From Pseudomonas lundensis (GTDB lineage: Bacteria > Pseudomonadota > Gammaproteobacteria > Pseudomonadales > Pseudomonadaceae): DNA of 54,012 bases. The stretch is from assembly GCF_001042985.1 (NCBI RefSeq), contig NZ_JYKY01000030.1:1-54012 (forward strand). The letters are read 5' to 3'. Below the pieces are notes generated by a model. The model was not told the origin of the DNA. It ran no database searches and saw only the letters and a program-made list of their open reading frames with translations. Below are positions 15,157 to 21,869 of this stretch, piece by piece; position 1 is the stretch's first letter; every line of letters starts with the position of its first letter. Position numbers and translations under genes: made by a program.

Positions 15157-16296
15157 TTACTGGAGATGGCTGGCGTCAATCCGCCATAAACCCGACTGCG
15201 CCGCCCGAACCAGCTCGGGCGTGCTCAACGCGCGTTCACTGCGCCCGCGCTGAGCGGGCACGCGGGCGGCCTCAAGAAACGCCAGCACCAGCGCCGCCTT
15301 CACGGCAAAATTCATGTTCTGCGCATCTGCCATGCTGGACGTGACCAACCCGCCCACCAGACCGTACGGGTCAAACACCGGGCTGCCACTGGAGCCCGGC
15401 TGTATCGGTGCAGTGAACTGCATCAGGCTGGCATCATCGCGCAGACCGAACAGCCCCGATACCACACCTTGGGAGACTTGCACCCCGCCACCCGCCAGCC
15501 CGGCCAACGGAAAGCCCAACGTGACGACGCTTTCGCCCAGCTCGCAGCCAATGCCGTCACGAAACGTCACCGGGCTCAAAGGCGGCGCACCACTGACCCG
15601 CAGCAGCGCCAGATCATTCGTGCGATCCACCACCACGGCTTCTGCCTGAAAGCGGCCCTCGAACGAGGCGATGGACAAATGGTTCAAACCTTCAATCACG
15701 TGGGCGCACGTCAGAATATGCTGCGCACTGACCGCAAACCCGGTGCCAGTCGCGCTTTGTCGCGCGTCAGTGGCAGGGGCATCGGTGCTGACCCGTTGCG
15801 GGTGACGATCATCCAGACTGCTGCCCAGGTGTCGGACAAATGCACTCAAACCGTAAGCCGATGCTTCAACCAATGCACGAAGCTTCCATTGGTCCTGGCG
15901 ACGGTACACCTCGGCAATCACCATCGCACTGTCGCCGTAGTCAGCCAGCGACAGACCATGCTCGATCTGGTCTTCAACGTTTAGCTCAAATGAACCCAGC
16001 TCACGCAGCGGCCCCAGCGCCCCGTACACATACAACACCAGCAGCACGCGTTCGCAGGTGGCGGGCAGTTGATCCAGCGCCAGGGCAAACTTGGCCAGGC
16101 CACAGGTGTCGTGCCATTGCACCCAGGGCTGGGGCTGATGCAACAGCGCAGGTTCAGTCACCAGTTGACGCTGGCTATCCAGCGCCAGCAAGGCCAGCCC
16201 GGCGTAATCGCCCAGCGCCCCGGCCCGCGCGCAAACCAGGTTAAATTCACAACGCACCGACTGCAGAGGCGCGTTGCCTCCCGGCATCAATTTCAT
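15157..16296 (-). CDS. TerD-like domain fused to a trypsin-like serine protease
   Basis: The protein is 379 residues. Residues about 1-165 are a divergent TerD domain, recognisable from VIAEVYRRQDQWKLRALVEA; the GDGDDE calcium motif is absent. Residues about 185-345 are a chymotrypsin-fold protease with catalytic His in ILTCAHVIEG, Asp in RTNDLALLRV and Ser in QPGSSGSPVFD; TLGFPLAG and VSQGVVSG are DegP-like. There is no signal peptide, so it should act in the cytoplasm, plausibly on or near Ter complexes. All three catalytic residues are present, so it is probably active. It sits 42 bp after the ATP-grasp gene. The targets are unknown. Confidence 0.85.
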   Translation of the reverse strand: MKLMPGGNAPLQSVRCEFNLVCARAGALGDYAGLALLALDSQRQLVTEPALLHQPQPWVQWHDTCGLAKFALALDQLPATCERVLLVLYVYGALGPLRELGSFELNVEDQIEHGLSLADYGDSAMVIAEVYRRQDQWKLRALVEASAYGLSAFVRHLGSSLDDRHPQRVSTDAPATDARQSATGTGFAVSAQHILTCAHVIEGLNHLSIASFEGRFQAEAVVVDRTNDLALLRVSGAPPLSPVTFRDGIGCELGESVVTLGFPLAGLAGGGVQVSQGVVSGLFGLRDDASLMQFTAPIQPGSSGSPVFDPYGLVGGLVTSSMADAQNMNFAVKAALVLAFLEAARVPAQRGRSERALSTPELVRAAQSGLWRIDASHLQ

Positions 16297-16338
16297 CTTC
16301 CTTGATTCCCCTGTGCCAGTACGCTTAATGAGAGGCGC

Positions 16339-17352
16339 TCACCTTAACAGCTCTTCCCCACGAACCGAAACGGCCACCGTAATGGCCTTGACCTGCACAT
16401 CGTCACGCCATGCGCCCAATGGTTGCGGCAGATTCAGACGTCGGGTGGCGAAAATTCCCGGCAGGTTGACGCCGGTTTCTCGTGTGTAACCGATACCACC
16501 TGAATAACGCAGATTAATCTCCAGCAAATGCGGCTGGCCGCTGGCGTCATCACGGGTTTGCACATTGACGATGCCATCGCAGCCAAAATGCTCAGCTGCC
16601 CGGAGGGCCAGTTCCACGGCATCGCTGTCGCGCTCGAACGTTTGCATCAAGCCCTGTTTGCGCCGCCCGACGAACGCCACGGCCTTGCCCGCTTCGCACA
16701 CCATGTCCACCGAGCACTCACTGCCCGGCATATAGGGCATCACCAGCAGTGGCTTGGGCTGCTCGGACTGGCCATACGCCTGCGCGAAGACATTCAGATT
16801 CACCTCGTGGGAATCAGCGTTGGCGAAGCTGCGAAACGGGTCGACGTCTTCCGACACACGCCAGAACCCTTGGCCATAAATACCGCGCGTGGGTTTCACA
16901 CACACCTGCCCATCACGGGACAACTGGGCGTAGGCGCTTTCCAGTTCGGCTTGGGTGTGTACGGTGATTGCAGGGATACAGGCCAGTCCGGCCGCCGATG
17001 CCTCGCGGGTGAACACCGACTTGTCGTCAACCCGCTCAAAGGTGTCGAGGCTCAGTGCGCCCGTGACCAGCACCAGCCCGGCCCGCTCAAAATCAGCCCG
17101 ATGCGCTTCATAAACGTGCCCGACCCGACCCGCCAGCACGACCTTGACGCCATGGGCGCGTGCGGTGTCGATGACCCAGGCGATGCGCGCTTCATTGTCC
17201 TGCGGTTCGCGTAGGGCCAAATCCGCCAGCCCGGTGATTTCGGGGCGGCTCTGGCGATGCGAGGCCACAATTTGTATACGTTCAGGCAATGCCGCACGGG
17301 CGCCCGCAATCACGTCGCGCTGGCTGGATTGCCCTTCAAGAAACCAGATCAT
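16339..17352 (-). CDS. ATP-grasp ligase, first gene of the ter/biosynthetic operon
   Basis: The protein is 337 residues. It has a preATP-grasp N-terminus (MIWFLEGQSSQRDVIAGARA), an ATP-grasp core with the nucleotide-binding Lys in GQVCVKPTRGIYGQGF, LLVMPYMPGSECSVDMV, and the metal-binding Glu-x-Asn in LLEINLRYSGGIGY. Such enzymes join a carboxylate to an amine or thiol using ATP; in Ter-linked clusters they are proposed to modify the nucleoside-like product. ATG 17352 with AAGGGA five bases upstream is preferred over longer starts at 17358 or 17385. A promoter-like sequence lies 46 bp upstream and all twelve following genes are on the same strand. Confidence 0.85.
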   Translation of the reverse strand: MIWFLEGQSSQRDVIAGARAALPERIQIVASHRQSRPEITGLADLALREPQDNEARIAWVIDTARAHGVKVVLAGRVGHVYEAHRADFERAGLVLVTGALSLDTFERVDDKSVFTREASAAGLACIPAITVHTQAELESAYAQLSRDGQVCVKPTRGIYGQGFWRVSEDVDPFRSFANADSHEVNLNVFAQAYGQSEQPKPLLVMPYMPGSECSVDMVCEAGKAVAFVGRRKQGLMQTFERDSDAVELALRAAEHFGCDGIVNVQTRDDASGQPHLLEINLRYSGGIGYTRETGVNLPGIFATRRLNLPQPLGAWRDDVQVKAITVAVSVRGEELLR

Positions 17353-17397
17353 GGACATCCCTTGGTACACATGGAGGAGAGACACACTAAGCGCGGA

Positions 17398-17425
17398 ATT
17401 CTACGCCAGCTCACCTCAATGTGAA
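17398..17425 (-). promoter_or_regulatory. Sigma70-type promoter candidate for the ter operon
   Basis: On the minus strand TTCACA (17425-17420) and TAGAAT (17403-17398) are separated by 16 bp; each differs from consensus at one position. It is the best promoter seen upstream of the ATP-grasp gene and implies a leader of roughly 40 nt. It is a visual prediction only. Confidence 0.55.
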
Positions 17426-17643
17426 CGCTTATGAACAGTACTATTGAAATGCCACTACTGCACATGCTCCAATTGCCGCCCTTTTTGAAACATTCGGCAT
17501 TAATTGGCTCTGACCGACGCGTGTGCGGTCGCCAATTGGCCTTAAACCTGTCCGCGTTTAAGAGCGCCGTTTGCCCGGAACAGACTTAGCAGCAACTCAT
17601 CTATCTACCCCTCGTTTAATGAGGGGAACACAAGGAGCAGTAC

Positions 17644-18087
17644 ATGAAAGGCAAGGTTCTTGAGTTCAACTCGGCAAGTCGCACCGGCACCATCTCGGCG
17701 GATGACGGCAACCGTTACGCGTTCAGCGTCGATCAATGGAAAAGCGCAGTACTGCCAAAGGCAGGCAGCCGTGTGGATTTTTCCGCCAATGCCAGCAACG
17801 CCGAAGCCATCTTCCTGGACGGCCCGGCAGCCTCCGGTAACTCGAAAAAAATCCCGGCGGCCCTGCTGGCGTTTTTCCTGGGTGCATTTGGCGCGCACAA
17901 GTTTTACCTGGGCTACAACGCCCAAGGCATCATCATGCTGTTGGTGTTCCTGTTCGGCTTCATCTTGCTGGGCGTGCCTTCGATGATCATCGGCCTGATC
18001 GCCTTCATCGAATTCATCATCTACCTGACCAAGACCGACGAAGACTTCGAGCAGACCTACGTGGTTGGCCGCAAGCCTTGGTTCTAA
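17644..18087 (+). CDS. TM2-domain membrane protein with cold-shock-like N-terminus
   Basis: The protein is 147 residues. Residues 1-60 resemble a short OB-fold/cold-shock piece (MKGKVLEFNSASRTGTISAD, a start like that of CspA-type proteins). Residues about 72-135 form a TM2 domain: helix KIPAALLAFFLGAFGAHKFY with the conserved G-x-H-x-F-Y-L-G turn, then a second helix and the VPSMIIGLIAFIEFIIYL segment. The C-terminus is charged. AAGGAG lies 7 bp before ATG 17644 and a small CCCCTC/GAGGGG hairpin lies at 17608-17626 just upstream of the ribosome site, which could affect translation. It diverges from the ter operon. Its function is unknown. Confidence 0.85.
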   Translation: MKGKVLEFNSASRTGTISADDGNRYAFSVDQWKSAVLPKAGSRVDFSANASNAEAIFLDGPAASGNSKKIPAALLAFFLGAFGAHKFYLGYNAQGIIMLLVFLFGFILLGVPSMIIGLIAFIEFIIYLTKTDEDFEQTYVVGRKPWF

Positions 18088-18125
18088 GCCATCACGCTGA
18101 CGCGTTGTAATCGCTGACGAGCAGC

Positions 18126-18155
18126 GCGAGGCTGCGTCCCATGGCACAGCCTCGC
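18126..18155. other. 9-bp stem hairpin between the TM2 gene and the next gene
   Basis: GCGAGGCTG (18126-18134) pairs perfectly with CAGCCTCGC (18147-18155) around a 12-nt loop. No T run follows on either strand. It may be a weak transcription end signal for the TM2 gene. Confidence 0.45.
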
Positions 18156-18313
18156 ACCACGATGACAACCCCTCATGCCTGTACCGCTGTGCGGCCTGCG
18201 CCTCGTAGGCCGCGAAGATGATCCAGCGCAATAGAACCTGACTTGGCATGGCCCTTCGCGGCGAATTGACTACGCTCCACTGACGCTGTTTTCAACCCGT
18301 CAAGGAGCCTGCC

Positions 18314-18823
18314 ATGACCCTTTCCGTTACCAGCAAAACCCTCAGCGACTACGACGCCCAGTGGGCCTTTAACACCGCCACGGCGTTTTTGCGCAAATCC
18401 CCCATTGCCGACTACTTGATCAAGCAGCTTGAAAAGCAGAAAACAGTGACGCTCACCGTCGAGGTGTATGCCGACCCTGCCCAGGCCAACCGCAACACGT
18501 CCGATCACGGCGTCATTGAGTGGAGCGTGCTCAGCAACGACCTGTCGAGCAATGAAGCAAGCGAAGTCACCGCCTTTCTGAGCCGCACCCCAATTGAGCA
18601 AAAACCTTACCTCGCCAGCCAATTGAATTTGCTGCACCTGCTGGCCCTCGCCTGCCAGCAACTGAATAACCAGCTCGACTTGCGTGACGCCGATGCCCCT
18701 TGGCCATGGCTGGATGAGAAGACGCTCAGCGCAGTCGATATCGAAAACCACGTCGCCCGGGAATTGAGCGAACAGCCGTTGCCTGACGAGCAGAACTGGG
18801 ATCGCATACTCAACGGCAAATAA
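18314..18823 (+). CDS. Protein of unknown function near the ter operon
   Basis: The protein is 169 residues and no family was recognised. There is no signal peptide or membrane segment, and it looks soluble and mostly helical with many Leu, Gln and Asp. A central LNLLHLLALACQQLNNQLDL helix and a Trp-rich DAPWPWLDEK segment stand out. The start is well supported: AAGGAG ends 7 bp before ATG 18314. It is alone on its transcription unit or joined to the TM2 gene 226 bp upstream. Codon use looks like that of the neighbours. It may belong to the plus-strand group that faces the ter operon, but there is no direct functional clue. Confidence 0.7.
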   Translation: MTLSVTSKTLSDYDAQWAFNTATAFLRKSPIADYLIKQLEKQKTVTLTVEVYADPAQANRNTSDHGVIEWSVLSNDLSSNEASEVTAFLSRTPIEQKPYLASQLNLLHLLALACQQLNNQLDLRDADAPWPWLDEKTLSAVDIENHVARELSEQPLPDEQNWDRILNGK

Positions 18824-18982
18824 GCCCTGTACCTGACGCCCGGCCACCCAGGTCGGGCATGCCGCTTCCTCTGTGCAATAGGGAAAATCGCCGTGCAGCG
18901 CTCAGGTGAAACCTGATATCACTTGGTAATAATTCCTATCTGCAAGGGGTGCATTTCCTACTTATAAGGGGGTGGCACGCGT

Positions 18983-19007
18983 CCTTAGTATCCAAATGGA
19001 CACTTAA
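18983..19007. promoter_or_regulatory. Imperfect inverted repeat upstream of the Mor-like gene
   Basis: CTTAGTATCC (18984-18993) and GGACACTTAAG (18998-19008) are near-complementary around AAAT, with one gap and one mismatch, 18 bp before the Mor-like start. Dyads are the usual targets of Mor/C-type activators and of autoregulators. Binding is inferred. Confidence 0.4.
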
Positions 19008-19025
19008 GATTCCAAGGACCGAACA

Positions 19026-19409
19026 ATGGACGTCAACGACCTCAACCTGGTCAACATTCGCCAACTGCCCCACTCGCTGCAAGCGCTCATTGACTGCGTG
19101 GGGCTGGAACATGCCTACCGACTGACCTGCGAGTTTGGCGGCAGGCCCAAGTACATCCCCAAACACGCCGAACGCACCTCGCTGTCGCAGATCTTGCCGC
19201 CCGAGGCACTGGGCGCACTGATCAAGCGGTTTGCCGGGCTGGCGCTGGAAATCCCCAAGGCTGATCACTTCTGCCGCCAGATCCGCAATCAGCATATCCA
19301 GCAGGAAACCTGCCAAGGGTTGTCGCGCAGCAGGCTGGCGGACAAGTACGGCCTGAGCCTGCGCCAGATCGGCAATATCCGCCGCCTCGAAACCCCGATT
19401 CCACGGTAA
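19026..19409 (+). CDS. Mor-family transcription activator-like protein
   Basis: The protein is 127 residues. The middle carries the Mor/C signature (HAYRLTCEFGGRPKYIPKHA) and the C-terminus an HTH: RNQHIQQETCQGLSRSRLAD then KYGLSLRQIGNIRRL. Mu Mor and C activate phage middle and late genes as dimers; chromosomal relatives outside prophages probably control an adjacent operon. No phage genes surround it; instead two DUF2589 genes follow on the same strand (81 bp, then 65 bp). AAGGA precedes ATG 19026. An imperfect dyad upstream could be its own site. Family call good, target inferred. Confidence 0.8.
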   Translation: MDVNDLNLVNIRQLPHSLQALIDCVGLEHAYRLTCEFGGRPKYIPKHAERTSLSQILPPEALGALIKRFAGLALEIPKADHFCRQIRNQHIQQETCQGLSRSRLADKYGLSLRQIGNIRRLETPIPR

Positions 19410-19490
19410 TCGGTTCCCGCTGAACGGCTCCTGGGCGAGCCCCTACAGTGACATTGCGCACCCTCGCGCACCTCAATACGGAGATTGACC

Positions 19491-20141
19491 ATGTCACACA
19501 TCGATTCAGGCCTGATTGGCTCAGTGATTAACGCACTGCCGCTGGACCGCATGATTGCGGGTCCGTTGCAGGCCATGATTCAGGCGCAGGTGCAGGCCAG
19601 CAAGTCGTACGCCGACTTCCTCATGGGCGTGTGCATTCAGGAAGGCAAAGCGGTTTCGGTGCAGTTTGACTACGACGAAACGCTGGTGGACGACCAGGGC
19701 GTCTACAAGGGAACCGTCACCAAGCACATGCGCATCCCGCTGCTGGCGGCGATCAGTCACCCGAACATCACCATTGAAGAAGGCAACATCGATTTTGAGC
19801 TGACCATCAGTCAGCAAGCCGAAAGCACCCAGCAAACCAGCGGCGAAGGCAGCTTTGCCGCGTCGATGGGCTGGGGGCCGTTCAATGTGTCGATCAAGGG
19901 GTCGGCCAGTCACACGTCGTCGCAAACCCGCAAGACCGATACCCGTGCGCGGTATGCCATCAGCACCCGGGTGGTGCGTCAGGGCCCGCCCGAAGCGCTG
20001 ATGCGGGTGATCGACTTCCTCACCGAGGCCGCCACCAAGCCCATCGTGATGCCAAACGCGACCGCGCAGCATCTGGATGCCCTGCCGACCGCCGGGGTCT
20101 TGCCCGCGCCGGGCGCACCGGCTGCACACACCCAGGCATAA
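19491..20141 (+). CDS. DUF2589 domain protein (first of a tandem pair)
   Basis: The protein is 216 residues. Residues about 10-185 show the DUF2589 pattern: LPLDRMIAGPLQAMIQAQVQ helix, strand VSVQFDY, RIPLLAAISHPNITIEEGNI, FELTISQQAEST, a Ser/Gly-rich loop, FNVSIKGSASHTSSQTRKTD, and PPEALMRVIDFLTEAA. A Pro/Ala-rich tail (from about 195) is disordered-looking. No signal or membrane segment. The biochemical role of DUF2589 is not established. ATG 19491 has GGAGA upstream; an in-frame TTG six bases earlier was set aside. It follows a Mor-like regulator and precedes a second DUF2589-like gene, so the three are probably one operon. Confidence 0.78.
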   Translation: MSHIDSGLIGSVINALPLDRMIAGPLQAMIQAQVQASKSYADFLMGVCIQEGKAVSVQFDYDETLVDDQGVYKGTVTKHMRIPLLAAISHPNITIEEGNIDFELTISQQAESTQQTSGEGSFAASMGWGPFNVSIKGSASHTSSQTRKTDTRARYAISTRVVRQGPPEALMRVIDFLTEAATKPIVMPNATAQHLDALPTAGVLPAPGAPAAHTQA

Positions 20142-20206
20142 CCCTCTGGACGTGGCCCCGTCCCTGGCGACGGGGTCGCTTACCCCCACACCAAGGAGTG
20201 TGAAAC

Positions 20207-20806
20207 ATGGCGCTTTTCAATCGCCACAAAGAGCCGCTGGCGTTGCCCGACCCACGCAAGCAACCCATGGCCGCCTGCGACCTGAGCAGCATTACCCGGG
20301 GTTTGCAGCAAGCCGCTGCGGCCACCCAACACCTGGTGGCGCAGCAATACATCAAACTGTTCGACCAGTTTTTCGACTACGACATTGACGACCTGGGAAC
20401 CCCGATGAAAGCCAAAATGGTCGACGTGGCGCTGGATGAACAGCACACCCTGCGCGTACCGCTGGTGACGCTCGTGGCACCGCGCGGTTTGGCGCTGGAA
20501 GCGATGAAGGTGGATCTGTCGGTGCGCATGCACGCCACCGAGCAGCAAAAGGCCAGCCACGCACTGGAGAACGGTGAGCTGGACTGTGCGCAGTTTTTCG
20601 TCACCTTTGGCGGTGACAAAAACGACCATCACCCCCGCAAAACCGATGAGATGCACATCAGCATGGAATTTCGCGCGTGCGATCCTCCCGAGTCGATTCA
20701 CCGCATGATTGAGGAATACACCCAACTCATCAGCCCGGTGCGTAACGACTCGCCAGGGGTTTCGTCCGGTGCGCCCCGGTCGCCGGGTGTATTGAGCGAG
20801 CCGTGA
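20207..20806 (+). CDS. DUF2589-like protein (second of a tandem pair)
   Basis: The protein is 199 residues, a divergent paralogue of the preceding gene: helix SITRGLQQAAAATQHLVAQQ, then MVDVALDEQHTLRVPLVTLV, ALEAMKVDLSVRMHATEQQK and MHISMEFRACDPPESIHRMI align in order with the DUF2589 blocks. The Ser/Gly-rich strand section of the first protein is replaced by a short GGDKNDHHPRK loop. No membrane or export signals. AAGGAGTG lies before ATG 20207. Its stop is 6 bp before the end of the converging phosphatase gene. Function unknown; pairing with its neighbour suggests a hetero-oligomer, which is inference. Confidence 0.72.
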   Translation: MALFNRHKEPLALPDPRKQPMAACDLSSITRGLQQAAAATQHLVAQQYIKLFDQFFDYDIDDLGTPMKAKMVDVALDEQHTLRVPLVTLVAPRGLALEAMKVDLSVRMHATEQQKASHALENGELDCAQFFVTFGGDKNDHHPRKTDEMHISMEFRACDPPESIHRMIEEYTQLISPVRNDSPGVSSGAPRSPGVLSEP

Positions 20807-20811
20807 AGCGC

Positions 20812-21534
20812 TTAGAAACTGGAGGTTTCAAGGCTGCGGTGCAGCCCGGCCACGACCCTCGGCAGGATGCGCTCCCAGTCGCCGGTTTCGATGTAGCCCA
20901 GCATCTTGGGTGGCGCGTTTGCAGCGCCAACCTCAATAAACAGCGATGCGCCGTAACCAAAGGTGGTGTCAGTGGCCACGTGCAGCGACTGCTCCAATTG
21001 GTCCATGCATTCGCTGTGGGTGACCAGCACCAGATTGCGCCCCGCCACCTTGTGCTTAAGGGCATCACTCAACAAGGTGCTACGGCAGTTGAATAACCAA
21101 TCCTGAGCCTGCACCGGCCGCTCGAACATAAAACCGGCCGTCTGCCGGGTTCGGGTCAGCGGGCTGCTGTAGATGTCCACGTTTTGCAGACCCATTTTCT
21201 GAAAGTCGGCACCCAGTTGGCGGGCGGTGTCGGTGGCGCGCACGGTTACCCCATCGACAGGTCCCAGGCACGGCGCAATGGACCGGTCGCAGCGCTCAAC
21301 ATGACGCACCAGCGCAATCACGTCGCCCTGGGCCCAGCTCCGGGTCAGCGCCTGCACGCGGTCAAGGTGCCGCGTCTGGGCCAGATTGGGCGCCGACGCT
21401 GGCGCCAGCAACTGCACCGTGAGCACGATGGTCAGCACGCTGGCGGCCAGCACCACCCAGGCATTACGGTAACGGGCGAACACACGGCGCAGCGGGAAAC
21501 CTTTAACGTCGGTAAGGCCAAGACTTGGCGTCAA
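20812..21534 (-). CDS. Membrane-anchored histidine phosphatase (LPS heptose phosphatase-like)
   Basis: The protein is about 240 residues. After a short cytoplasmic start there is one membrane segment (AWVVLAASVLTIVLTVQLLA), then a histidine-phosphatase domain outside the membrane with the catalytic motif DVIALVRHVERCD (R-H-x-E-R), the Arg in SSPLTRTRQTA, and the second His in LVLVTHSE. The arrangement resembles Ais/PmrG-type lipopolysaccharide core heptose(II) phosphatases. The start is uncertain: TTG 21534 (AGGGG upstream) gives a natural N-terminus, while GTG 21612 would add 26 residues. It converges with the DUF2589 genes. The substrate is inferred from family resemblance. Confidence 0.75.
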   Translation of the reverse strand: MTPSLGLTDVKGFPLRRVFARYRNAWVVLAASVLTIVLTVQLLAPASAPNLAQTRHLDRVQALTRSWAQGDVIALVRHVERCDRSIAPCLGPVDGVTVRATDTARQLGADFQKMGLQNVDIYSSPLTRTRQTAGFMFERPVQAQDWLFNCRSTLLSDALKHKVAGRNLVLVTHSECMDQLEQSLHVATDTTFGYGASLFIEVGAANAPPKMLGYIETGDWERILPRVVAGLHRSLETSSF

Positions 21535-21869
21535 AATAGCACTACCCCTGTGGGACTCATTAACTGAAACAGGCCGATAAGCCCTCGATACAAGGCAGAT
21601 CCTTGCACGCACAGGCCATCAGCCGACTGAACAGAAGTCTAAGAACAGGCACGTCGGGGATCGGTGAAACCGATGTGAAAAAAAACGTGAGCGCGCGGCC
21701 TTTCCCTCACTGTTTAAAGGGCTTCTGACCGTTTATCGAGGCGTTTAAAAAAGCGTTTCAGCTCTGCGCCCTGCCGCCGATACAGCCCAATACACCTTCT
21801 GCTGGGCCAGAACAAAAAGACTCTCCAGCGAAATCTCGATCAAGAAGCGAACGGTTCCTGGAGGAACGC

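Noticed and set aside
18973..18988. Sigma54-like TGGCACG element before the Mor-like gene
   Set aside because: The -24 half is perfect but the -12 half reads CTTAG where TTGCT/A is needed.
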